A stretch of 36,736 nt of DNA. It comes from Halioglobus sp. Lineage in GTDB: Bacteria > Pseudomonadota > Gammaproteobacteria > Pseudomonadales > Halieaceae. Below, piece by piece: positions 7,506-15,572 of the stretch (the first letter of the stretch is position 1; every line of letters begins with the position of its first letter). The translations under genes were made by a program, and so were the position numbers. The stretch spans positions 1 through 36,736 of the forward strand of contig JAGRIK010000180.1 of NCBI GenBank assembly GCA_020443325.1. Reading direction: 5' to 3'. Under the pieces are notes generated by a model. The model ran no database searches. It saw only the letters and a list, made by a program, of their open reading frames with translations, and had not been told where the DNA came from.

Positions 7506-8819
7506 CTAGCGCCGCTGTGCTGCAGCCGCGAGTTCCTGGTACAGCGCAACGTAGCGATCGAGGCTCAGTTGCTGGTCCACATTGTCCACCACGTAGCGCT
7601 GCCCACGCTCTGCGTAAGCTGTTGCCAGCGTGTCGTTTTGCAGCAGGCCGGTGAGCGCAGCGGCGATGGCCTCGGGCTCGCGCTCCACCAGTTGATAATG
7701 CTCACCGGGCTGGCCGATTCCCGCAGAAATACCGAGGAAGGGTGTGACCAGGCACGGCAGCCCGGTTGCCATCGCCTCCAGCACCGAGTTGGGTGTGCCC
7801 TCGCGGTTTGATGCGAGTATGAAGACATCGGCGGCGCGCAGATAGTTTTCGACATCGTCCACAATGCCAGTGAAATGCACCTGGTGTGCCGCCCCGGAAC
7901 CTGCCACCAGCGCCTCAATCTCCTCGCCGAATTTTTGCAGCTTGGGGTCGTGGGTATCGGCGCGCGGGCCAACAAACATCACATGGGTGTCAGGCAGGTG
8001 CGGCAGGATCCGGCGCCAGGCCTGCAGGATTTTGTCGGGCCCCTTGCGCGGCATGATGGCGCCCACCGCCACGATCACTTTGTGTTCCGCCGGGATACCG
8101 AATTTTTCGCGCAGCGCGGTGCTGGCCTCGCGTTCGGCCGCGGTAGTTGACGGGTGGAAACGTTGTAAATTGACGCCATTGGGAATGTATTCGATGCGCG
8201 TGGTGACGCCGATACTGCGCAGGAACTCTTCGATCGCCTGGCTGTTGGTGACCAGGGCATCGAAGGCGTTGTAGACCTGCTGGTAACCGCGTCGTCGCAG
8301 AATCCGTTTGACCGGCTTTTGTTGCCAGGTGGGGAACTGGGATACCGAATACACGGTGGCGACACCGCTGTCCTTGAGGCGGCGCAGCCACGGCAGTGCC
8401 TGCGGCCGCATATTGGTCAGCAGCTGTGCGACAGTGGGCCCCTGCCGCTCGCGCTGGCAGACATCGAGCAGGGCGTCGTAATAGATTTGCGTGCGCGTGC
8501 GGTTCTTGCTGTCGGGCAGGCGTATGCGTTCCAGCGGTGCGCCGTCCAGCGTGATCTGTGGCAGCCACGTCCCCGGCGCAGCGTCATACCAGCTCTTGTC
8601 CGAATCGGCTTCGCTGCGCTCCTGGATCTGCGGGGTACCCGTCATGACGCGCACATCCAGGCCGCGCGCCAGCAGGCCCGGGATATAGCTCCTGTAGCGG
8701 TTCTGGGCCCCGCCATACGTGGGATAGAAATGGGGCGACGTCAGCCAGAGTCTCGTGGCTTTGTGTTGGTTGGACGAGATGGGACGTACTCCTGAGGTGA
8801 CTGGGTGAAGCCCGTGCAT
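7506..8819 (-). CDS. GT4-family glycosyltransferase, 437 aa
   Basis: GT-B fold glycosyltransferase that moves a sugar from a nucleotide donor, here presumably onto a lipid. Visible parts: N-terminal P-H-F-Y-P-T-Y-G-G-A-Q (acceptor-side glycine loop), I-V-A-V-G-A-I-M-P-R-K-G-P-D (start of the C-terminal donor domain), and the EX7E motif E-G-T-P-N-S-V-L-E (E340 and E348) typical of retaining GT4 enzymes. It is the last gene of the long minus-strand cluster, 35 bases after the O-antigen-ligase-like gene. Start choice is uncertain: ATG 8819 is the only canonical codon near the domain start but lacks a good ribosome site; AGGAG sits 8 bases before an ATC codon at 8780. Confidence 0.88.
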   Translation of the reverse strand: MHGLHPVTSGVRPISSNQHKATRLWLTSPHFYPTYGGAQNRYRSYIPGLLARGLDVRVMTGTPQIQERSEADSDKSWYDAAPGTWLPQITLDGAPLERIRLPDSKNRTRTQIYYDALLDVCQRERQGPTVAQLLTNMRPQALPWLRRLKDSGVATVYSVSQFPTWQQKPVKRILRRRGYQQVYNAFDALVTNSQAIEEFLRSIGVTTRIEYIPNGVNLQRFHPSTTAAEREASTALREKFGIPAEHKVIVAVGAIMPRKGPDKILQAWRRILPHLPDTHVMFVGPRADTHDPKLQKFGEEIEALVAGSGAAHQVHFTGIVDDVENYLRAADVFILASNREGTPNSVLEAMATGLPCLVTPFLGISAGIGQPGEHYQLVEREPEAIAAALTGLLQNDTLATAYAERGQRYVVDNVDQQLSLDRYVALYQELAAAAQRR

Positions 8820-8854
8820 TCTAGCGGAATGCGCGCGTGTGGAAAACTCTGCGC

Positions 8855-10027
8855 CTACACCTGACGGGGAGGCACAACCGTTCGGTAACTCAGCAACAGC
8901 GCCAGGGGCAACCAGAACAGCATCCATTTGTCCCTGGGCCGGTCGATCAGCGTATCCACACCCGTCATCATCGTAGCGGCGGCGAACAGGAGCAGACAAA
9001 AAACGGTGTAGTCTCCTCCCCGATACCCCAGTGCCATGGCCAGGCGAAGCGCGACTGCAAGCAACAGCAGCAGCAAGCCGAGCCCGATGATTCCCCCGTG
9101 CCAAAAGGTTTGCAGATAGGCATTGTGCGTGGTTTCGAAAAGGTCCCTGCCTATCACCACCGATATGTTCGACGTCAGCCCGTGTCCAAAGATGGGCGCC
9201 AGGCGGGCCTCGCTCCAGGTTGCCTCCCAGATCAGTGGCCGCGGGCCCATACCCCGGAGAAATGCCTGCTCAACGGTATCGGGAAAAATAACGGCAAGGG
9301 CCGCACCAAACACCAGCAAAGCGACCATCGCCGTATAAAAACTTCGCCTTCGTTTCAGCGTCATACCTGTCTGGATAACCAGAACGATAAACAGCGAGAC
9401 CAAGCCTGTCCTGCTCTGGCCAAACCAGGCGTGGGAGATAAAAACGGCAATTGCCAGGAACAGCACTATTCGCCAGGAGAGCAGCCGCGTGCGCAGCGCA
9501 AACCCCATCGCGAGCACGCCGAACACGCCGTAGACATTGGTGAATTCATTGACATTGGTCAGCGCTCCCACACCCATCAGGCGGGTTCCGGGAATCGCGT
9601 TGTCGCGGTAGAACAGCGCCAGGCTGATCAACGCTGTCGCAGCGGCAACCAGGATGCAAAACTGCAACATGCGCTCAAACAGGGCGCGATTCCAGTGCAC
9701 CAGGTAGTACGTAATCGCAATGAAGGTCAGGATATAAACGGATATCGTCGCCTTCTGGCCCAGGCGGAACCAGTCTATCGGCTGGTGCCAGAATCCGCTG
9801 AGTAGCAGGTAGATCATATAGAGGGCGATTATCCGAAACAGCGGTTGCCGGTAGTTTTCCCTGACACCGCTGGCGATGACAAACAGCCCCACGAAAAACA
9901 CGAAACGGGCAAAAAGTCGGTAGTGGCTACTGTAATTGTCCAGAAAAAAGTAACCACAGGTGAAGAGTCCGTAAGCGAACAACAGTAGAAACGGGTAAGC
10001 TCGCTTTAAAGTGTCTGGAAAATTCAA
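8855..10027 (-). CDS. O-antigen ligase/polymerase-like membrane protein (Wzy_C/WaaL type), 390 aa
   Basis: Hydrophobic protein with roughly ten membrane segments and a large periplasmic loop holding W-S-E-A-R-L-A-P-I-F-G-H-G and T-T-H-N-A-Y-L-Q-T-F-W-H-G-G. The H-N-x-Y/F-L-x and G-x-G-x-G blocks are hallmarks of the Wzy_C family, which joins undecaprenyl-linked glycans to lipid A core or to each other in the periplasm. Start is TTG at 10027; the ribosome site is weak. In this sphingolipid locus it may ligate or polymerise sugars on an exported glycolipid (inference). No Wzx flippase is visible in the window. Confidence 0.82.
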   Translation of the reverse strand: MNFPDTLKRAYPFLLLFAYGLFTCGYFFLDNYSSHYRLFARFVFFVGLFVIASGVRENYRQPLFRIIALYMIYLLLSGFWHQPIDWFRLGQKATISVYILTFIAITYYLVHWNRALFERMLQFCILVAAATALISLALFYRDNAIPGTRLMGVGALTNVNEFTNVYGVFGVLAMGFALRTRLLSWRIVLFLAIAVFISHAWFGQSRTGLVSLFIVLVIQTGMTLKRRRSFYTAMVALLVFGAALAVIFPDTVEQAFLRGMGPRPLIWEATWSEARLAPIFGHGLTSNISVVIGRDLFETTHNAYLQTFWHGGIIGLGLLLLLLAVALRLAMALGYRGGDYTVFCLLLFAAATMMTGVDTLIDRPRDKWMLFWLPLALLLSYRTVVPPRQV

Positions 10028-10097
10028 TGTTCTGCTCTGATAGCTTTGTGCTGGAGTTCGTAGTCTTATCGTAGTGCCTGGTCGCGTGGTGCCGTGC

Positions 10098-11030
10098 CTA
10101 GAGCTTATGTGCCTTCGGCCAGCGCCGCTTCAGGCAGACCCATTGCTCTGGATACTCCCTGATCCAGTCTTCAAAATGCCGGTGGACGATTTCAGTTACC
10201 GCAACGGCCTGGTCCTTGACGGGGGCATCGGGAATGGGGCTGACCAGGGGGTCGTAAACGGTTATCCGGTAGCGTCCCCCGGGCAGGCGCTCGGCGCGCG
10301 ATACGACGATCGCTGCATCCGTGCGCAGTGCCAGTCCGACCGCGCTGGTGTTGGTGAGCGCATCCACACCGAAAAAGGGAATCAGCTTGCCGGTATCGGG
10401 CCGCGTGTCGATCGCCATGATAATACTTTCGCCCGCATTCAACGCCTTGAGCAACGGGCGCGGTCCTGCGTCGGCGGGTATCAACTGCTCCCCGAAAGAT
10501 CGACGAAGGCCCAGCATCAGCTCCTGCATGATCGGATTGGACTCCGGCGCATAGATGGTGTTTATCGTGAAGCCGAACTGCCGGGTCACCAGTGCGGCGA
10601 CCTGCCATGCACCCACATGTGCGGTCATAAAAACCGTCGGGCGCTTGCTCTGCATGTGTTTGAGTGCCTCTGGTTCGAGCACGAACTCGATGCGTTGCTC
10701 GCGCTGTTCCCAGATCTGCTCCAGCTTGAGCAGTTCTGCGGCGGAGTAGCCGAGGTGGCGGAATATCTGCCGGGTCGTCTGCTCTCGCCATTCCGGCGAT
10801 TTATCGGGGAAGGCGATGGCCAGGTTTTCGCGGGCTTTCGCCGCCTTGTCTGACACCGAACCGACCAGTCCGAATGCAAACGCGGACAGCCGCAGGGCAT
10901 GCTCGATGCTCAGCTTGCTCATCAGCCAGAAAATAGACCGGAATACTGCGGCTTCCACCCGCTGCGTGGCCGCAGCCAGAATCGGCGCCTTCCGCGCCAG
11001 GCGCTTTGGAATCAGGTAAAACTCGGGCAC
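10098..11030 (-). CDS. LpxL/HtrB-like lysophospholipid acyltransferase with altered active site, 310 aa
   Basis: Member of the lipid A late-acyltransferase family: A-R-E-N-L-A-I-A-F-P-D-K-S, P-T-V-F-M-T-A-H-V-G-A-W, and P-E-Q-W-V-C-L-K-R-R-W near the C-terminus match it throughout. The catalytic HX4(D/E) motif reads H-V-G-A-W-Q (His138, Gln143): the acidic residue is glutamine, read directly from CAG. It may be inactive, weaker or specialised. GTG 11030 is chosen as start (10 bases after the hydroxylase stop); an ATG at 11114 would overlap that gene by 74 bases. Its partner at 11642-12628 keeps the normal motif. Confidence 0.82.
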   Translation of the reverse strand: MPEFYLIPKRLARKAPILAAATQRVEAAVFRSIFWLMSKLSIEHALRLSAFAFGLVGSVSDKAAKARENLAIAFPDKSPEWREQTTRQIFRHLGYSAAELLKLEQIWEQREQRIEFVLEPEALKHMQSKRPTVFMTAHVGAWQVAALVTRQFGFTINTIYAPESNPIMQELMLGLRRSFGEQLIPADAGPRPLLKALNAGESIIMAIDTRPDTGKLIPFFGVDALTNTSAVGLALRTDAAIVVSRAERLPGGRYRITVYDPLVSPIPDAPVKDQAVAVTEIVHRHFEDWIREYPEQWVCLKRRWPKAHKL

Positions 11031-11040
11031 CCCGGGTGAC

Positions 11041-11652
11041 TCAACCCTGGCCCGGGTCTGAACCGAATACGCGGTCCCACAGCGGTGAGCTGACGCCATA
11101 GCGACCGCCCTCACCGGAGTAGTGGTGTTTCAGGTGATAGTGCTTGAGAAACCTGGCGACCTTGTTGCGCATTGGGAAGTGATGTGTCGAATAGTGGATA
11201 TAGTCGTAGATCAGGTACCCGATGATAAAAAACGCACAAAAGGGCTGTATCCAGGGCTGGGGGATAAACAGGCCAAACAGCAGGTACAGCACCAGCATGA
11301 TGGGTATCGCGCCAGCCGGCGGCATCACCAGCCGGGTCTTGTCTTTTGGATCCTCATGGTGGTTGCCGTGAAAGAGGAATACCAGCCACTTGCCCAGTTT
11401 GCTGGTGGCAGGGAAGTGAAACAGGTAGCGGTGCAGGCAGTATTCGGTGAGGGACCAGGTGGCGACGCCCGCCACCCCGATGGCCAGCACGGGAAGCAAA
11501 GGGAGCTGGTATACCGCGAGGCTGCGCCAGATCAGCCAGCCGGCGATAGGCCCCCACATCAGCAGCGGCGTAATGGGGTGAACGTGGGATAACCGCTCCA
11601 GAAAATCGTTCTCGAACAGGCGTATGGACTGGTGTTGATTCTCAGGCTGCAT
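11041..11652 (-). CDS. Fatty acid 2-hydroxylase, Scs7/FA2H-like di-iron membrane enzyme, 203 aa
   Basis: The histidine clusters H-R-Y-L-F-H, H-G-N-H-H-E, H-Y-S-T-H-H and H-L-K-H-H-Y form a di-metal site. The surrounding text (D-K-T-R-L-V-M-P-P, Y-D-Y-I-H-Y, G-V-S-S-P-L-W-D-R-V-F-G) matches the yeast Scs7 / mammalian FA2H family, which adds the 2-hydroxyl to the N-acyl chain of ceramides. The cytochrome b5 domain of the eukaryotic enzymes is absent, so electrons come from another carrier. At least three or four membrane segments. The ATG at 11652 overlaps the end of the acyltransferase gene by 11 bases. In this locus, 2-hydroxylation of a ceramide is the natural reading. Confidence 0.87.
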   Translation of the reverse strand: MQPENQHQSIRLFENDFLERLSHVHPITPLLMWGPIAGWLIWRSLAVYQLPLLPVLAIGVAGVATWSLTEYCLHRYLFHFPATSKLGKWLVFLFHGNHHEDPKDKTRLVMPPAGAIPIMLVLYLLFGLFIPQPWIQPFCAFFIIGYLIYDYIHYSTHHFPMRNKVARFLKHYHLKHHYSGEGGRYGVSSPLWDRVFGSDPGQG

Positions 11653-12628
11653 AGGAATTGGTGTCGGCGTCACGGCCGCTCTCCTCAGGTTTGTCGGGTT
11701 TATCTTTGGACCACAGGCGTTTCGAGCAGAACCAGTCTTCCGGTTGCTGGCGGATCCAGTCTTCAAACTGGTGGTGAACCTGCTGGATCATATCGATGGC
11801 CTGTGCGGTCTCGTCCGCGCTGGTATCGCGGGGACGGACAGGGGCGTGGAAGGTCACGCGATAATGCGCGTCCTTAAGTCGTTCAACCTGCACGGGCACC
11901 AGGTCGCAGTCGAATTTCAGGGCCAGCTTTGCCGGCATGATGGTCGAGGACTTGTCGTGCCCGAAAAACTCTACCGGTTTGCCTTCATCGACCCGTCGAT
12001 CCATCACCATGGCCACCGTGCGGCCCTGTTTCAGCGCGCGCATTAACAGGCGGGCGCTGTTCTCTGCCGGCAGCAGTTCGCAGTTCAGGGCGCGGCGCGA
12101 ATCCAGCAGCATACGATCCAGCAGGGGATTCGTGGGCGGCGAGTAAAGGCTGGCGTTGGGGATATTCAGCTTCGCCATCGCAGAGCACACCACTTCCCAG
12201 TTGCTCTGGTGAGCCGTCACGATGACGCACGGCCTGGCGGGATTCTCGTAAGTCTCGATGGGCTCACGTATGTCGATCTGCAGGCGATCGTCCTCAGCGA
12301 GAATCGTGGCCAGGTGCGGATACTCTGCCATCACGCGCCCCGAACTTCCCCACGCACGGGTCACCAGCGCGTCCAGTTCGGCGCTGCTCAATTCGGGAAA
12401 CGCGATCGCCAGGTTGGTGCGGTAGATCGCCGTTTTATTGGCGAGCCTCGGGCCTATCCAGCTCCCGATTTTTTCACCGAATCGGGAAGCGGTATCGATC
12501 GGAAGCAGGCGTGCGAGTTTGGTAATCACCCACACGAGGACAAAATCCAGCCGCCACAACGCCTCGCGGAGCAGGCGATGATTGCGTGCCCATTTGCGCA
12601 GTGGATTGCCGACAATAAATTCTGCCAC
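11642..12628 (-). CDS. LpxL/HtrB-like acyltransferase, 328 aa
   Basis: Same family as the gene at 10098-11030 and clearly related to it: T-N-L-A-I-A-F-P-E-L, C-V-I-V-T-A-H-Q-S-N-W-E, P-E-D-W-F-C-S-K-R-L-W. The catalytic HX4E motif is intact (His140, Glu145). Family enzymes transfer acyl chains from acyl-ACP to hydroxyl groups of lipid A precursors at the inner membrane; here a sphingolipid or other glycolipid acceptor is equally possible. Start is GTG 12628 with AGG about 13 bases upstream. The C-terminal ~25 residues are a charged extension beyond the domain. It lies 75 bases after the CerR-like gene and overlaps the hydroxylase gene. Confidence 0.87.
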   Translation of the reverse strand: MAEFIVGNPLRKWARNHRLLREALWRLDFVLVWVITKLARLLPIDTASRFGEKIGSWIGPRLANKTAIYRTNLAIAFPELSSAELDALVTRAWGSSGRVMAEYPHLATILAEDDRLQIDIREPIETYENPARPCVIVTAHQSNWEVVCSAMAKLNIPNASLYSPPTNPLLDRMLLDSRRALNCELLPAENSARLLMRALKQGRTVAMVMDRRVDEGKPVEFFGHDKSSTIMPAKLALKFDCDLVPVQVERLKDAHYRVTFHAPVRPRDTSADETAQAIDMIQQVHHQFEDWIRQQPEDWFCSKRLWSKDKPDKPEESGRDADTNSYAA

Positions 12629-12703
12629 GGGTAGAGCTGCCTGGAATCAGTGGATTTAAGTACAGGGGCGGATTATATCGCACTATCGCCGCGTTATTCG
12701 CGG

Positions 12704-13642
12704 TCAAAGTGGTGGTAATTTGAGCAGTTGAAGTCCTTCGCGCAGCCCCACGGCGGGCGTCCAGCCCGTGGCCGCAGTGATCGCAGTGTTGTCTGCCACC
12801 CAGTCGTCGTGGCGCAGTTCACGCAGCTTGGGCGGTGTCAGCATGGGTGCGCTGCCAGTGATGCTCGCAAGCCTGCTGTTCAGTGCGGCTGCGGTGTCCA
12901 GGAGCCAGCGCGGTATGCGCAACAGGCGAACCCGGCGCGACCAGTGCTGCGCGGCAATAGCGGCCAATTCGTGCCAGTTGTAGCCGTTGGGCCTGCCGTC
13001 ACAGAGGGTCAGGGTCTGCCCGCTGGCCGCGTCACTCTGCAGGCAGGCAATAATGGCGTCCACCAGGTCTGAGACGTGGATCAGGGACATGCGCACCTCG
13101 GGCGAACCCGGCACCACGGCGATGCCGCGCCGCATCAACTGGAAGATCGGCAGCATCTCCTTGTCACCGGGGCCGTAAACCGCCGGTGGTCGAATCACGG
13201 TGCGGTTGATATCCGCAAATCCTTCCAGCTGTTGCTCGCCCTCCCACTTGCTGTGGGAGTACCAGGACAAATTCGGCTCGCGCGCGACGATGGACGAGAG
13301 CAGCAGCAGCCGGGGCGGGCGGGGCTGCGCCGTTATCGCGCGCAGCACGGCGGCGGTTCCGGCGACGTTGACGCGATCGAAGTCTGCCTGTGAATTTCCC
13401 CGGACGGCACCGGCACCGTGTACCACGGCGTCACAGTGTTCAAGGAGTTGTTGCAGTGCGGTGTGGTTGGCGAGATCTCCCTCTATGAGGGTGACACCGA
13501 GTTCGGCCAGGTGTGTGGCTTTGGTTGTATCCCTGACCAGTGCACGGACGCGGTAGCCCCGCTCCAGCAGGCGCTGGCACAGGGTGGAACCGATAAAACC
13601 GGTGGCGCCGGTAACAGCAATGAGGCTGCCGTCGACGATCAG
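12704..13642 (-). CDS. cerR: NAD-dependent epimerase/dehydratase-family reductase, CerR-like, about 312 aa
   Basis: Extended short-chain dehydrogenase. The cofactor loop G-A-T-G-F-I-G (residues 12-18) and the catalytic Y-S-H-S-K (Tyr128, Lys132) with Ser116 are present. In Caulobacter a protein of this class (CerR) reduces the 3-keto group during ceramide synthesis. It directly follows an acyl-activating enzyme and the locus has serine palmitoyltransferase, so CerR is the best call. The gene has no ATG, GTG or TTG between the upstream in-frame stop (ending at 13670) and the cofactor loop. The likely start is CTG at 13642, in a CTGA overlap with the ligase stop and with AGGG 10 bases upstream. 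A shorter start at GTG 13426 would delete the cofactor loop. Confidence 0.78.
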   Translation of the reverse strand: MIVDGSLIAVTGATGFIGSTLCQRLLERGYRVRALVRDTTKATHLAELGVTLIEGDLANHTALQQLLEHCDAVVHGAGAVRGNSQADFDRVNVAGTAAVLRAITAQPRPPRLLLLSSIVAREPNLSWYSHSKWEGEQQLEGFADINRTVIRPPAVYGPGDKEMLPIFQLMRRGIAVVPGSPEVRMSLIHVSDLVDAIIACLQSDAASGQTLTLCDGRPNGYNWHELAAIAAQHWSRRVRLLRIPRWLLDTAAALNSRLASITGSAPMLTPPKLRELRHDDWVADNTAITAATGWTPAVGLREGLQLLKLPPL

Positions 13643-15417
13643 GCTGAAGCCACCCTCAGGCGCACTTCTTCAGCGGCGGCGTCGAGCCTATCCAGGTCGT
13701 TGCCGTTGATGAAGTCCAGACGCGCCTTGGCGCGTGACAACTTGCCGGACGACGTGCGCGGCAGCGAGTGAATGGGGACCAGTTCGACATAGCAGTCCAG
13801 GCTCATCTCCATGCGCACTAGTGCCGTCAGGCGACGCACGAGGTTATTGCGCTTGACGTGGTCTGTTTCGCGACACTGGACCATCAGCACGCAGAGTTCC
13901 TCGCCCTCACTGTTGGGCGCTGAGAATGCCACCGCATCGCCAGCGCGCACTTCGGGCTGGGTTTCAGCGACATGCTCAAGATCCTGCGGCCAGATGTTGC
14001 GGCCGTGAATAATGATCAGGTCTTTTTTGCGGCCGGTGATCGTGAGTACACCGTCCACGAGGTAACCGATGTCACCGGTATTCAGCCAGCCGTCTTCACA
14101 CAGTGCGTGGCTGGTTTCTTCGGGCAGGTTGAAGTAGCCGGACATCACACTCGGGCCGCGCAGATAGACCACGCCACTCTGCCAGTCGTCCAGTACGCGG
14201 TTGTCGTCGCGGATTTCGACTTCAAAGTTGGGCATCGGGATACCGCAGTTAACAAAATGCCGACCTCGGCCCTGGGTGTCGTCTTCCTCCATCAGTACCG
14301 CTTCATGGTGATCGGAGAGATGGTCGCTGTCGATGTAGTGTGTCGTGAAGCCCGTCCACAGCGGTGAAAAACTGACGCCCAGCGTGCATTCCGCCATACC
14401 GTAACAGGCCAGGAATGCGCGGCGATCAAAGCCGGCGGGCTCCATCATCTCGGCGAAGTACTCAAGTGTCTGCGGGCGGATCATCTCTGCGCCGATACCC
14501 GCGACACGCCAGTTGCTGAGGTCGTAGGTTTCAATGTCATTGGGCCTTACCCGGCGCGCGCACAGGTCATAGCCGAAAGAGGGGGCGAAGGAGATGGTTG
14601 CCCGGGTCTGCGTCATCAGCGTGAGCCATTGTCGCGGCCGCATCGCGAACTCGCGGGTATCCAGGTAATCGATGGACACCTGTGCAGCCATTGGCACCAG
14701 CACGAAGCCGACCAGGCCCATATCGTGGTAGAACGGCAGCCAGGACATCATCCGGTCTTCTGCATTCATCTGCAGGCCGTGGGAGATGATGCCCTGCAGG
14801 TTAGCCATCGCCGTGAAGTGTTTGATCACCACGCCCCGCGGGAAGCGCGTGCTGCCGGAGGTGTACTGTATATAGGCGATATCGTCGGGGTCGACGACCG
14901 GCAATTCCTGTGTGGATGCGGGAAGTGCATAAAACGATTCAGGTGTTTCCACCATACGGATATTCAGGCCCTCGCTGGCTTCCTGCAGGAAGGGCAGGTA
15001 ACCCTCGGAGGCGACACCGATGGCGGCATCGCTGGCTTCCAGCAGGAGGTGCAACTGCGCGACATAGGCACAGTGCGCGCCGACCTTGACGGAGGCGGGC
15101 AGTGCAACTGGAATCAGGCCCGCGTACTGGCAGGCGTAAAAGAAGCGAATGAAGTCCGGATTGGTTTCCGCGACGAGTGCAACGCGGTCACCCTTCGCAA
15201 GTCCGAGTCCCAGCAATTTGTGAGCCAGCGCAAGCGCTTCTGTGCGCAGCTCGGCATACGAGATGCTGGCGTAGATGGCGCCGCGACCAGTGTAGAAGTT
15301 GGAGCCGGTTTCACCCAGGGCTGCATAGTCAAGAGCCTCGGTCAGGGTGGCAAAGTCGGCTGGCCGAAAGGGTAGTCCGTGGTGGGTTGGCGTGGTATTT
15401 ACGTTAGCATTTGGCAA
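13639..15417 (-). CDS. Fatty acyl-AMP ligase / acyl-ACP synthetase, 592 aa
   Basis: Adenylate-forming enzyme (ANL superfamily) that activates a fatty acid with ATP and passes it to a carrier protein or CoA. The A3 phosphate loop Y-T-S-G-S-T-R-F-P-R-G-V (residues 185-196), the A8 hinge G-R-K-K-D-L-I-I-I-H-G-R-N-I and the A10 lysine in S-S-G-K-L-S-R (Lys559) are all present. The overall sequence is of the FAAL branch. In Caulobacter an acyl-ACP synthetase loads the dedicated acyl carrier protein of the ceramide pathway, and this gene is the candidate for that role. TTG 15417 is a well-supported start: AGGA lies 7 bases upstream. First gene after a long leader; coupled to the CerR-like gene. Confidence 0.88.
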   Translation of the reverse strand: MPNANVNTTPTHHGLPFRPADFATLTEALDYAALGETGSNFYTGRGAIYASISYAELRTEALALAHKLLGLGLAKGDRVALVAETNPDFIRFFYACQYAGLIPVALPASVKVGAHCAYVAQLHLLLEASDAAIGVASEGYLPFLQEASEGLNIRMVETPESFYALPASTQELPVVDPDDIAYIQYTSGSTRFPRGVVIKHFTAMANLQGIISHGLQMNAEDRMMSWLPFYHDMGLVGFVLVPMAAQVSIDYLDTREFAMRPRQWLTLMTQTRATISFAPSFGYDLCARRVRPNDIETYDLSNWRVAGIGAEMIRPQTLEYFAEMMEPAGFDRRAFLACYGMAECTLGVSFSPLWTGFTTHYIDSDHLSDHHEAVLMEEDDTQGRGRHFVNCGIPMPNFEVEIRDDNRVLDDWQSGVVYLRGPSVMSGYFNLPEETSHALCEDGWLNTGDIGYLVDGVLTITGRKKDLIIIHGRNIWPQDLEHVAETQPEVRAGDAVAFSAPNSEGEELCVLMVQCRETDHVKRNNLVRRLTALVRMEMSLDCYVELVPIHSLPRTSSGKLSRAKARLDFINGNDLDRLDAAAEEVRLRVASA

Positions 15418-15483
15418 TGTAGATTCCTCGTTTTCGACGATCTCTCCGCCGGTGTACCAATTTCCAGAGCACAGGTCTCGCTC

Positions 15484-15502
15484 ACCCCTTCAATCAAGGG
15501 GT
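15484..15502. promoter_or_regulatory. 7-bp inverted repeat in the ligase leader
   Basis: ACCCCTT (15484-15490) and AAGGGGT (15496-15502) are exact reverse complements around a CAATC loop. The repeat lies 66-85 bases upstream of the TTG start at 15417. It could be an operator or an RNA hairpin in the 5' untranslated region. Confidence 0.35.
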
Positions 15503-15560
15503 ATGACGCGCAATTCAATAATTCCCCTGTGAGCCTGTGGGCCGCTTATCAGTCATTTGC

Positions 15561-15572
15561 ACAAGTACTTGT
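15561..15572. promoter_or_regulatory. Perfect 12-bp palindrome in the ligase leader
   Basis: ACAAGTACTTGT reads identically on both strands with no spacer. It lies about 145 bases upstream of the acyl-AMP ligase start, a plausible place for a dimeric regulator such as a TetR-family repressor. No regulator is encoded nearby; function is inferred from symmetry only. Confidence 0.35.

Noticed and set aside
7503-7512. 10-bp palindrome GCGCTAGCGC at the end of the glycosyltransferase gene as a terminator
   Set aside because: No loop and no T-run; expected by chance in GC-rich DNA.
8837-9805. Long plus-strand frame of 322 codons opposite the O-antigen-ligase-like gene
   Set aside because: Low-complexity Q/H/R-rich translation without domains; it is the antisense shadow of a clear membrane protein gene.
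14629-15375. Plus-strand frame of 248 codons opposite the acyl-AMP ligase
   Set aside because: No domain; antisense shadow caused by GC-rich codon use of a gene with all ANL motifs.
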